A program made the translations under genes and the position numbers. Shown here in pieces: positions 7,187-15,211 of a DNA stretch of 25,291 nt (position 1 is the first letter of the stretch; each line of letters begins with the position of its first letter). The DNA is from an uncultured Clostridia bacterium (GTDB taxonomy: Bacteria; Bacillota; Clostridia; Christensenellales; UBA1242). The DNA is taken from contig CAKVLG010000011.1 of the NCBI GenBank assembly GCA_934756675.1, positions 1-25,291 on the forward strand. Reading direction: 5' to 3'. The notes beneath the pieces are model-generated. The model worked only from the letters and a program-made list of their open reading frames with translations, was not told the DNA's origin and ran no database searches.

Positions 7187-7215
7187 ATCCCATCGAGAGC
7201 GATGGGATTTTTTTT
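7187..7215 (+). terminator. Riboswitch-controlled attenuator of metK
   Basis: A perfect 9-bp stem, ATCCCATCG (7187-7195) / CGATGGGAT (7200-7208), with an AGAG loop and eight T (7208-7215). Its 5' arm is the strand that the upstream antiterminator copy CGATGGGA would otherwise capture. Confidence 0.92.
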
Positions 7216-7252
7216 ACCCCTTTATGGAAATAAATATAAAGGAAAAAGAATA

Positions 7253-8335
7253 ATGAAAAGAACAATAACAAGTGAAAGCGTAAATGTGGGGCATCCAGAC
7301 AAAACATGCGATTTAATAGCAGACAGCTTTTTGGATGCAGCACTAAAACAAGACCCAAACAGCCAAATGGCAGTTGAATGCAGCATAAAGGACGATAAAT
7401 TGTTTATTTATGGCGAAGCGACAACAAAAGCAAGAATTAACTATAACAAAATAGCAAGAAAAATATTAAAAGACATTGGATATGATTGCAAATTTAAAAT
7501 CATAAAAGAAATTAGCGAGCAGAGCCCAGACATCAATCAAGCGGTTGTAAAAAAAGAACTTTGTAGCAATGACCAAGGCGTGGTGTATGGTTACGCTTGC
7601 TGCGATACAAAAGAACTTATGCCACTACCAATAATAATTGCACACAAGATCATGCAAAAGTACGAAGAATTTAGAAAAACGCATTTTGGGTACCATGCAG
7701 ATGCAAAAAGCCAAGTAACAGTAGAATATGACGGAAAAAAGCCACAAAAAATAGCTACAGTTCTGGTTTCTGTTTCGCATGACGAGAGCTTGGAATTAAA
7801 AGAAATTCAAAAACAAATAAAGACCCAAGTGATAGATAAAGTCCTTTGCGAGTATAAGGATATGACAGTGAACACAAAATATATCATCAATCCAAGTGGA
7901 AAATTTACAGTTTGGGGATCTTTTGGAGATTCTGGTTGCGTTGGAAGAAAAATCGTAGTCGATACATATGGTGGTGCTGCGAAAGTCGGTGGCGGGTGTT
8001 TTTCGAGTAAAAATGCTACAAAAGTTGATAGGTCTGCTGCATATTATGCAAGATACGTTGCAAAAAACGTAGTTGCACATGGGCTCGCGGATAGATGTGA
8101 AGTGCAAGTTTCTTATGGAATTGGTCTAAGCAAGCCAATAAGTGTAGATATAGAAACTTTTGGCACAAACAAAGTTCCACTAGAAGAAATTGATAGCTAT
8201 ATTCAAAACAATTTTGATTTTAGCCCAGCAAATATAATTAGTGAATTAGATTTGTTAAAACCAATTTATGCAAAAACCGCGGTTTATGGTCACTTTGGTA
8301 GAAACGAATTTAGTTGGGAAAAAATTAAAAATTAA
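7253..8335 (+). CDS. metK: S-adenosylmethionine synthetase
   Basis: 360 residues, somewhat shorter than the common 380-400. It makes SAM from methionine and ATP. Catalytic residues of the family are kept: GHPDK (H14, D16), D107 in the DQG loop, K152 in KSQVTV, D226, R232-K233 in GRK, K253, K257 and D259 in TKVDRS. Two usually rigid motifs vary: GAGDQG reads CSNDQG, and GGGAFSGKD reads GGGCFSSKN. The true start is ATG 7253, after AAAGGAAAA; the upstream in-frame ATG at 7202 lies inside the attenuator hairpin. It is regulated by the SAM riboswitch immediately upstream, which is independent support for the call. Confidence 0.96.
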   Translation: MKRTITSESVNVGHPDKTCDLIADSFLDAALKQDPNSQMAVECSIKDDKLFIYGEATTKARINYNKIARKILKDIGYDCKFKIIKEISEQSPDINQAVVKKELCSNDQGVVYGYACCDTKELMPLPIIIAHKIMQKYEEFRKTHFGYHADAKSQVTVEYDGKKPQKIATVLVSVSHDESLELKEIQKQIKTQVIDKVLCEYKDMTVNTKYIINPSGKFTVWGSFGDSGCVGRKIVVDTYGGAAKVGGGCFSSKNATKVDRSAAYYARYVAKNVVAHGLADRCEVQVSYGIGLSKPISVDIETFGTNKVPLEEIDSYIQNNFDFSPANIISELDLLKPIYAKTAVYGHFGRNEFSWEKIKN

Positions 8336-8344
8336 AATAAAAAT

Positions 8345-8428
8345 GTAAAAAATAATACAAACCTTGTGTAAAATTTACAACATTATTTACAAAAACATAA
8401 AATTTTGCTGTTTGTATTTTATTTTTTG
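8345..8428 (+). terminator. AT-rich imperfect inverted repeat after metK, possible terminator
   Basis: AATACAAAC (8354-8362) pairs perfectly with GTTTGTATT (8410-8418), and across a two-base bulge the stem continues into A-rich/T-rich arms ending in a T run. A smaller GTAAA/TTTAC hairpin lies in the loop. The loop is long for an intrinsic terminator, but no better candidate follows metK. Confidence 0.35.
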
Positions 8429-8473
8429 TATTCTGTGGTTTGGTTGTAGAAAGCCACTTTTAGCTATATTTAT

Positions 8474-8503
8474 TTGACAAAAAAGAGTGCAGTATTGTAT
8501 CAT
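8474..8503 (+). promoter_or_regulatory. Promoter of the GT4 glycosyltransferase gene
   Basis: Consensus TTGACA (8474-8479), 18-base spacer, TATCAT (8498-8503). The ribosome site AGGA lies at 8510-8513, seven bases before the ATG. Confidence 0.75.
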
Positions 8504-8520
8504 TATACCAGGATAAAAGT

Positions 8521-9648
8521 ATGTTTACGAAGAAGAAAATTTTAGTGTTGTGTACATCAGACAATATGGTCACGCAATTTTTACTTCCTCATATAAAATT
8601 TATGGAAGATGCGGGTAATACCATAGAAATTGCGTGTGGTAAGTCTGGTTATTGGTTTAATGATTTAGTAAAAATGGGCTACACCGTGCATGAATTGCCA
8701 TGTAGTCGTTCGGTGTTTACGAAAAAAAATATTAAAGCATTTCTTATGTTAGAAAAGATTGTAAAAGAGAAAAAATATGATCTTATCTATTGCCAACAAG
8801 CTATTGGTGGTATGCGTGGTAGACTTATTGGAAAAAAATATAAAATTCCAGTAATTTATACAGCTCACGGGTTCTCGTTTTTTAAGGGGTGCTCATTTAA
8901 AAGTAAGCTTTTATACAAAACAGCGGAAAAATATTTTGCTAAGTTTACAGATGTGCTTGTTACCATTAATGATGAAGACTTTGAAGCTGCTAAAAAGATG
9001 AAAAAAGATAATGTATTCAAGGTTTCTGGCATTGGTTATGATCCAAAGAAATATCAAAATCAATTATCACATGCAGAGGCAAGAAAAATGCTTAGTATTA
9101 AAGATGATGAGATTTTGGTTTGCACAATTGCAGAATACATAAAACGCAAAAATTATAAAACAATGCTAAAAACTATGGCAAAATTACCAAAAAATATCAA
9201 ATTTATTGCCTGTGGCACGGGTGTGCTTTTTGACGAAATGAAGAAATATGTAAAAAAATTACATATCGAAGATAGAGTATTTTTAGCTGGTTATAGGAAA
9301 GATGTTAATAATGTTTTGGCAGCATCAGACATTTTCTTTTTGCCTTCATACTCAGAAGGCCTAACACTTTCTATTATTGAAGCGATGAACTTTGGGCTTC
9401 CAGTTGTGACAAGTGATGTTCGTGGCAACCGCGACCTTATTGAAAATGGAAAAGGCGGCTATGTGTGTGGTGCCAATGATAGTGACAAATTTGCAGAAAG
9501 CATTATGACGCTAGCAAATAATTCAGAACTTCGCAAACAGTTTGGGGAATATAATAAAAGTCAATGCGATAAATACACTCTAGAAAAAGTTTTGAAGCAA
9601 CTTGAAGAAGTTTATAGTCATATTCACTTTAATGACAAGGCAAATTAA
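8521..9648 (+). CDS. Glycosyltransferase family 4 (GT-B fold)
   Basis: 375 residues. It has the two-Rossmann GT-B layout: an N-terminal acceptor domain beginning KKILVLCTSDNMVTQF, and a C-terminal nucleotide-sugar domain. The GT4 E-x7-E motif is E279-E287 within EGLTLSIIEAM, preceded by ASDIFFLPSYS and followed by NFGLPVVTSDVRGNRDLI, all typical of GT4. The enzyme would transfer a sugar from an NDP-sugar with retention, at the cytoplasmic face. YTAHGFSFFKG near residue 120 resembles GT4 enzymes of capsule and exopolysaccharide loci. It has its own promoter and terminator, so it is separate from the ugd operon but probably acts on the same glycan. Donor and acceptor cannot be read. Confidence 0.9.
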   Translation: MFTKKKILVLCTSDNMVTQFLLPHIKFMEDAGNTIEIACGKSGYWFNDLVKMGYTVHELPCSRSVFTKKNIKAFLMLEKIVKEKKYDLIYCQQAIGGMRGRLIGKKYKIPVIYTAHGFSFFKGCSFKSKLLYKTAEKYFAKFTDVLVTINDEDFEAAKKMKKDNVFKVSGIGYDPKKYQNQLSHAEARKMLSIKDDEILVCTIAEYIKRKNYKTMLKTMAKLPKNIKFIACGTGVLFDEMKKYVKKLHIEDRVFLAGYRKDVNNVLAASDIFFLPSYSEGLTLSIIEAMNFGLPVVTSDVRGNRDLIENGKGGYVCGANDSDKFAESIMTLANNSELRKQFGEYNKSQCDKYTLEKVLKQLEEVYSHIHFNDKAN

Positions 9649-9658
9649 ATCGCAGGCT

Positions 9659-9729
9659 ACTTATAAAATAATTAGCAATCAACAAAAAAACTCCGGATTT
9701 ACTTCCCGGAGTTTTCTTGTTTTATAAGT
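9659..9729 (+). terminator. Terminator of the GT4 gene, inside a larger inverted repeat
   Basis: The core stem AAAACTCCGG (9687-9696) / CCGGAGTTTT (9706-9715) is a clear intrinsic terminator. It sits within a perfect outer 10-bp repeat, ACTTATAAAA (9659-9668) / TTTTATAAGT (9720-9729). Confidence 0.85.
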
Positions 9730-9773
9730 GTAAAAAGAATTTTATTTATATATACATTTTTATTAACTCTTCA

Positions 9774-9803
9774 TTGACATATAAGCAAAATATATGTTAT
9801 TAT
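9774..9803 (+). promoter_or_regulatory. Promoter of the ugd / fusion GT / AsnB-like operon
   Basis: Consensus TTGACA (9774-9779), 18-base spacer, TATTAT (9798-9803) preceded by TGT (extended -10). Transcription would begin near 9810, leaving an untranslated leader of about 100 bases before the ATG at 9910. Confidence 0.8.
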
Positions 9804-9909
9804 TTTTCATGCAAGAATTCTACTTTTTAGATAAAAAATCGAACTATAAGTAAAATTCATATTTTGCGAAAAATATTAATTTCTAGCGAACAAGGAATCA
9901 TAGGATAAA

Positions 9910-11103
9910 ATGAATAAAAAAATAATAGTTTTTGGAATGGGGTATGTTGGGCTGTCTAACGCCATGTTGCTTTCTAAAAAAAACAAGGTTGTTGGAATTG
10001 AAATAAACCAAGCCAAAGTAGAACTGTTAAACAATAAAAAATCACCAATAAAAGATGCTGAAATTGAAGAGTATTTGACGCATGAAAAGTTGGACTTTGT
10101 TGCGAAAGCGGAAGATATTGAGTTTGCAAAAAATGCAGATTTTGCGGTTATTGCAACACCAACAAATTTTGACGAAGATAAAAACTTTTTTGACACAAGT
10201 TCAGTTGATATGGTTCTTGAAAACTTGTCAAAAATGGAAAGCCGTGCAACTGTTGTGATCAAATCAACAATACCAATAGGGTATACAAACAAAGTTAAAG
10301 AAAAGTTTGAAAATTTGACAATCATTTTTTCCCCAGAATTTTTAAGAGAAGGAAAAGCCTTAAAAGATAATTTGTATCCATCAAGAATCATTATTGGTTG
10401 CAACCAAGCAAATGAAAAAGAAAAAGCAAAAGCAGAAGAGTTTGCAAAGTTGCTTGCAGAAGGTGCAGTCAAAAAAGATATGCCGATTCTTGTTATGAAC
10501 ACCGCGGAAGCTGAAAGCGTTAAGCTGTTTTCAAATACATATCTTGCAATGCGTGTTGCTTATTTTAATGAAGTTGATGATTTTGCGATAATCAACAACC
10601 TAAATACGCGTGAAATTGTTGAAGGTATGTGTGCTGACCCACGTATTGGTAATTTCTATAACAATCCGTCTTTTGGTTATGGTGGATATTGTTTTCCAAA
10701 AGATACAAAACAACTAAAAGCAAACTATAATGGGATACCAAATAGTTTGATAGATTCTATTGTTGATAGTAATGTTGTAAGAAAAGAATTTATCGCTAGT
10801 TCTGTTTTAAAACAAACGCTAGCGTCTGATACGATTGGTGTTTATAGACTTATTATGAAGTCGGGGTCAGACAACTGTAGATCAAGCGCAATATTTGACA
10901 TTATAAAGATAATTGCAGCTGAAAGAAAAGTTATAATTTTTGAACCAAGTATAAAACAGCCACCATTTGAAAATTGCACTTTAGTAACAGATTTAGAAAA
11001 ATTTAAAGCTGAATGTGATTTGATACTAGCAAACAGAATTGATGACAACATAAGAGATGTAAGTCAAAAAATATACACAAGAGATATTTTTGGGAGAGAT
11101 TAG
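9910..11103 (+). CDS. ugd: UDP-glucose 6-dehydrogenase family protein
   Basis: 397 residues. The NAD-binding loop GMGYVG (residues 9-14) opens the protein. Other family marks are ATPTNFDED, KSTIPIGYT, FSPEFLREG, and the catalytic stretch FGYGGYCFPKDTKQL with Cys261 as the thiohemiacetal nucleophile. The enzyme oxidises UDP-glucose twice with NAD to UDP-glucuronate in the cytosol; a related UDP-hexose substrate is possible. The start is the ATG at 9910 with AGGAT upstream. It is first in an operon: the GT8-GT2 gene starts three bases after its stop. It supplies a uronic-acid donor for the polysaccharide made by this cluster. Confidence 0.93.
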   Translation: MNKKIIVFGMGYVGLSNAMLLSKKNKVVGIEINQAKVELLNNKKSPIKDAEIEEYLTHEKLDFVAKAEDIEFAKNADFAVIATPTNFDEDKNFFDTSSVDMVLENLSKMESRATVVIKSTIPIGYTNKVKEKFENLTIIFSPEFLREGKALKDNLYPSRIIIGCNQANEKEKAKAEEFAKLLAEGAVKKDMPILVMNTAEAESVKLFSNTYLAMRVAYFNEVDDFAIINNLNTREIVEGMCADPRIGNFYNNPSFGYGGYCFPKDTKQLKANYNGIPNSLIDSIVDSNVVRKEFIASSVLKQTLASDTIGVYRLIMKSGSDNCRSSAIFDIIKIIAAERKVIIFEPSIKQPPFENCTLVTDLEKFKAECDLILANRIDDNIRDVSQKIYTRDIFGRD

Positions 11104-11106
11104 TAA

Positions 11107-13206
11107 ATGAAAAGGATAGATGTTGCTTTTATAACTGATGAAGGTTTTGCTTTATTAACTGGTGTTGCTATTTATTCTCTAAAGAAGAATTCAAACAAGA
11201 AATTTGTGTATAATATTAACATTATATGTTCAGGTGTTTCAAGCGAAAGTAAAAGCAACTTTAAAAAGCTTGCATCAAAAGGCTTTAATATTAACATTAT
11301 AGAACTTGATGGGTCTAAATACAGATCAATGAAAAAAGACAATTTGCATGTATCGACAACAGCACTTTTTAAATTTGATTTACCAAATATTTTTTTCAAA
11401 TTAGACAAAATTCTTTACATTGATGGAGATGTTTTAATACAAGATGATTTAGTCGATTTATTTAATACTAATATTGATGGAAAATATGCAGGCGTTGTTG
11501 TTGATTACAATGGTCTTACATATCCTTCGGATTTTAGAAAAAGATTAAAAATAAAACACAAGTTTTATTTCAACTCTGGCATGATGCTTTTGAATCTTTC
11601 GAAAATGCGTAAAGATAATATTACTAAAAAGTTGTTAGATTATAGAAAAAAAGGTGTCAATTTTTATATGGATCAAGATGCCTTAAATGTTGTATTCAAA
11701 GAGAATGTTAAATATTTATCATTAAACTATAATTTTGTAGTTACTTGCTGGAGGCATGCTGATCATAATATTTTTACAGATTTTTTTCATTTGAATAAAC
11801 AAAAAAACATGATGGATTATTTGAATAATGCCAGTATAGTACATTATGCTAGTGCTGACAAACCTAGTAAATATTATGATGTTCCGCATGCAAGTAGATG
11901 GTATCAATATTTTCAAAATTCCACTTTTAAACAAACAACTTTAAACAGACAATATTTAAAGAAAAAAGTGCCAGATCATATTTATTTCAAAAGAGAAGAT
12001 TTGCAGGATCAAGATGTTGTTAAGACGGATACACCTTCTATTTCTGTTATTGTACCGTCATACAACTCAGAAAGATATATTAAATCAACATTACAAACTA
12101 TTGTCTCGCAATCTTTGAAAAATATTGAAATTATTTGTGTAGACGATGGTTCAACTGATTCAACATGTAAAATCATAGAATCATTTATGAAAAATGATTC
12201 AAGAATAAAACTTATAAAACAAAAAAATCAGCATGCTGGAGTTGCGAGAAATAATGGAATAGGTGTTGCAACTGGTGATTATGTGGTTTTTTGCGATTCA
12301 GATGATAAATTAAGAGATGAGGCTCTTATGAAACTATATAAGAAAGCAATTAATACAGATGCTGACATAGTTTTAGCAAAAGCATTTTCATTAGATGATA
12401 TTACCAAAAAAGTATCAATTGAAGGGGCGGGTTTTTGTTTAAATAATACACTTTTACCAAACAAAGATGTTTTTAATGCAGAAGACATACCTACTAAAAT
12501 TTTAAACATAACTGGTGGTAATCCGTGGGCAAAATGTTTCAAAAGAAATTTAATAACTGAGCATAATATACAATTTTTACCAATAAAACGCTGTGAAGAT
12601 TTTTATTTTGTATCAATAGCATTGGTATATGCAAAAAAAATAACTGTTTTACAAGAAAGGATCGTTTATTATAGAATAAACAATTCAACAAGCTTAGAGG
12701 CAACAAAAGATCAAACACCACTTTTGTTTTGGGACGCTCTAAAACAGCTTGTTGATTATTTTAAGGAAAATAATTTATATAACAAATATGAACAAAGTCT
12801 TTTAAACAATGCTCTAGACAAAGTGGTAAATACATACAAAAATTCAAATTCTATTTATACTTTAGAAGCTATTTTTGATATGCTTAAACAAGAGGGATGC
12901 AAATTTTTCAATTTTGAAAAACATACAGAAAAGTATTGGCATAATCAAAACAATTATAGATTTATAAATTATCTATTATCATTAAAAAGCATTGTTCAAT
13001 ATTTTAATGACATTTTGATAGAAAACAAGAAATTAAAACAAGAAAAAGTAAGTGTTGTTGTAAAAGAAAAAAACAAAAAGACAAAGGCCTCTTTAAGAGT
13101 TAGAATTAAGTTATTAAAAAAACATGGATGGAAATATTTCTTTATAAGATTATTTAAAGGAAAAAAGGCGGGCTTTGAATATTTAACTAAAAATAATTTG
13201 TGGTAG
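11107..13206 (+). CDS. Bifunctional glycosyltransferase: GT8 domain fused to GT2 domain
   Basis: 699 residues in two catalytic modules. The N-terminal GT8 domain (about 1-270) starts RIDVAFITDEGFALLTGVAI and has the metal-binding D-x-D at YIDGDV (D106, D108), followed by FNSGMMLLNLSKM and MDQDALN, all GT8 landmarks. The GT2 domain (about 310-520) has ISVIVPSYNSERYI, DD at 346-347 in VDDGSTD, and CDSDD at 396-400. The C-terminal 170 residues are helical and end in a very basic tail with no clear membrane helix. GT8 enzymes are retaining and GT2 enzymes inverting, so one polypeptide could add two sugars in sequence. GGGAGAG precedes the ATG. Base composition is far more AT-rich than the exporter operon. 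Sugars are unknown. Confidence 0.9.
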   Translation: MKRIDVAFITDEGFALLTGVAIYSLKKNSNKKFVYNINIICSGVSSESKSNFKKLASKGFNINIIELDGSKYRSMKKDNLHVSTTALFKFDLPNIFFKLDKILYIDGDVLIQDDLVDLFNTNIDGKYAGVVVDYNGLTYPSDFRKRLKIKHKFYFNSGMMLLNLSKMRKDNITKKLLDYRKKGVNFYMDQDALNVVFKENVKYLSLNYNFVVTCWRHADHNIFTDFFHLNKQKNMMDYLNNASIVHYASADKPSKYYDVPHASRWYQYFQNSTFKQTTLNRQYLKKKVPDHIYFKREDLQDQDVVKTDTPSISVIVPSYNSERYIKSTLQTIVSQSLKNIEIICVDDGSTDSTCKIIESFMKNDSRIKLIKQKNQHAGVARNNGIGVATGDYVVFCDSDDKLRDEALMKLYKKAINTDADIVLAKAFSLDDITKKVSIEGAGFCLNNTLLPNKDVFNAEDIPTKILNITGGNPWAKCFKRNLITEHNIQFLPIKRCEDFYFVSIALVYAKKITVLQERIVYYRINNSTSLEATKDQTPLLFWDALKQLVDYFKENNLYNKYEQSLLNNALDKVVNTYKNSNSIYTLEAIFDMLKQEGCKFFNFEKHTEKYWHNQNNYRFINYLLSLKSIVQYFNDILIENKKLKQEKVSVVVKEKNKKTKASLRVRIKLLKKHGWKYFFIRLFKGKKAGFEYLTKNNLW

Positions 13207-13214
13207 GAGTTTTT

Positions 13215-15104
13215 ATGGATTATAAGTATGGACTTTTTTGTAGGGGGTTTGTTGTTTCAACAGAAAGAATAAAGGCTCCTAAAGATGATTGGGCAAGTTT
13301 TATATTTTCAAACCAAAAACATACTTTTTATGTATGGTATGACACAAAAAATAATATTGCATATTATAAAGAAAATAATAATTGGTGTTTTATTTTGGGT
13401 ATAGCTATGGATACAGTGGACTGGCACATGAATCTTAATACAATATGTAAAAATATCGTATTGAAATTGAATGAATCAAATGAAAATTTTTATGATTATA
13501 TTGATACATTGAATGGTAGATTTATTATTATCTTTGGTAATGAAGATGAAGCCAAATGTTTAAATGATGCTACAGCGACTAGAAGTGTTTATTACCATGA
13601 AAATAAATGTATAATAGCTTCACACTACAAAATTATTGCAGATATTACTAATGAATCATTATGGTTATATTATTTAAAGTATTGTGAGATAGAAAAAAAT
13701 AAACCATGGACATTGCCGGGAGATTATACGCCTTATAACAATATTAAGATATTAACAGCAAATCACGAGATTTTATTGGGGAAGCAAAAAATAAGAAGAT
13801 TTTACCCTAGAAGTAATCATAAAAATTACACTATGTCTGAAATATTGCAGGTATTACCAACATTTCTTAAAAATCAAATGATTACATTGGAAAGATATTT
13901 CACTCCTATTATATCTGTAACAGGTGGCAATGATAGTAAAGTAACAATGGCGTCTAGCAAAGATGTTAGGAATAAGTGTGTATATTTTACATTTGTTAAT
14001 GAAATGGTTGATATTAGTAATAAAGATCAGAAACATAGAGTAGAAGATTTACAATATGCACAAAATGTCGCATCTTTATACAATTTAAATTTTAAAAAAT
14101 TGACATTAAAACCACCTTTGGCACCAGAAATTGAAAAATATGTTAAGTTGAATCATTATCATCAACATATACCTTCCGCAATACCAGAGTACGTAAAAGA
14201 TTTACCAAGAAATGGTATACACGTACAAAGCAATATCATGGAAATAATAAGAGATTTGACATATGTTTATCCAAAACCACCAAAAACAAATACCCCACAA
14301 GACGTTATGTCTGGTTGGATGATGTATTGGAGTAAACGAGAAGAAGTAAGACCATATGTTGAAAATTATTGGCAGAAAAACGAATGGGACAAAATATACA
14401 ACTATGAACGAGTAAGGTTGTTTTATTGGGAACATAGAATGTCAACATGGAACAGTGCAGCTACATTATTAGAAAACGATTGGGCTTTTAATACTTTTTT
14501 ATTATTAAATTGTAGAAAGTTGTTGGAATATGGCTTTTGTATACCAAAATATTTCAGAGATAAAAATTTTCTCACAAAGGCTGTTGTAAAAGCTTTGTGG
14601 CCAGAATTACTCTTTAATATTGAAAATAGCAAATACACTTTGTTTGACTATTATCAAGTTGAAAACTATGGACGAGAAGAATTATTATATAAATATTCGA
14701 TCAATTCAAATGTAAATTATATTGACGATTGTAAAATTTATAATGTAGTAGTTAGTTTTGATAAATCAATCGTGAGAGCTGGTGATTATGTTGAGCTAGT
14801 ATTTGATTCATTAGATACTACAGATAAATTTGTGCAAATATCATTATGTACACCTTCAAACAATTTAATGACTTCTAATAAAGTAAAAGTATATATAAAA
14901 AATAACAACAAAATAATTTTTGAAAAAGATTTAAGTGAAATTAAAAGTAGTACCATTGTGGAATTTAAAGCCTTTTCAACCATTGATATCGGATTAGAAT
15001 GTGTATCAGATGTCGATATTGAAGAATATGGCGTGTATTCAGTTTTAAATATTGAAAGTATTAAAATAAATGATGATGGTTTTAACAATGTTTATAAAAT
15101 TTAA
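13215..15104 (+). CDS. Asparagine-synthetase-like protein of a polysaccharide locus
   Basis: 629 residues. The ATG at 13215 follows TAGGAG; the ribosome site overlaps the previous stop. Residues 1-190 resemble the class II glutamine-amidotransferase domain of AsnB (LNGRFIIIFGNEDEA, then NDATATRSVYY for the usual DR-x-G-x-R-P-L-Y-Y), but the catalytic Cys2 is missing: the protein begins MDYKYG. Residues about 215-500 are the synthetase part: VTGGNDSK (near 234-241) is the ATP-pyrophosphatase loop (SGG-x-DS), and HRVEDLQYAQNVA matches the conserved helix after it. The last 120 or so residues are beta-rich (VSFDKSIVRAGDYVELVF) and look like an extra domain. Such an enzyme would adenylate a carboxylate and form an amide. 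With Ugd upstream, a uronic acid is a reasonable but unproven substrate. Confidence 0.78.
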   Translation: MDYKYGLFCRGFVVSTERIKAPKDDWASFIFSNQKHTFYVWYDTKNNIAYYKENNNWCFILGIAMDTVDWHMNLNTICKNIVLKLNESNENFYDYIDTLNGRFIIIFGNEDEAKCLNDATATRSVYYHENKCIIASHYKIIADITNESLWLYYLKYCEIEKNKPWTLPGDYTPYNNIKILTANHEILLGKQKIRRFYPRSNHKNYTMSEILQVLPTFLKNQMITLERYFTPIISVTGGNDSKVTMASSKDVRNKCVYFTFVNEMVDISNKDQKHRVEDLQYAQNVASLYNLNFKKLTLKPPLAPEIEKYVKLNHYHQHIPSAIPEYVKDLPRNGIHVQSNIMEIIRDLTYVYPKPPKTNTPQDVMSGWMMYWSKREEVRPYVENYWQKNEWDKIYNYERVRLFYWEHRMSTWNSAATLLENDWAFNTFLLLNCRKLLEYGFCIPKYFRDKNFLTKAVVKALWPELLFNIENSKYTLFDYYQVENYGREELLYKYSINSNVNYIDDCKIYNVVVSFDKSIVRAGDYVELVFDSLDTTDKFVQISLCTPSNNLMTSNKVKVYIKNNNKIIFEKDLSEIKSSTIVEFKAFSTIDIGLECVSDVDIEEYGVYSVLNIESIKINDDGFNNVYKI

Positions 15105-15112
15105 AAAAATAT

Positions 15113-15138
15113 AAAAAGAGCAGATAATGCTCTTTTTT
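15113..15138 (+). terminator. Terminator of the ugd / AsnB-like operon
   Basis: 10-bp stem AAAAAGAGCA (15113-15122) / TGCTCTTTTT (15128-15137), loop GATAA, T run to 15138. It separates this operon from the exporter operon. Confidence 0.9.
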
Positions 15139-15164
15139 CTTGCTTAAGTTTTGGTGGGTTATGT

Positions 15165-15194
15165 TTGACATTATATTACCGATAATGGTAGAAT
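15165..15194 (+). promoter_or_regulatory. Promoter of the GT2 / ABC exporter operon
   Basis: Consensus TTGACA (15165-15170), 18-base spacer, TAGAAT (15189-15194) preceded by TGG (extended -10). Confidence 0.8.
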
Positions 15195-15211
15195 AATGGA
15201 AAGGTTAGCGT

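Noticed and set aside
7202..7252. Upstream in-frame ATG that would lengthen MetK by 17 residues
   Set aside because: It lies in the 3' arm and U-tract of the riboswitch attenuator and has no ribosome site; ATG 7253 has one and begins with the conserved MetK N-terminus.
13215..15104. A housekeeping asparagine synthetase (asnB)
   Set aside because: Cys2 is missing, the glutaminase-domain motifs are degenerate, there is an extra C-terminal domain, and the gene sits in a polysaccharide operon.
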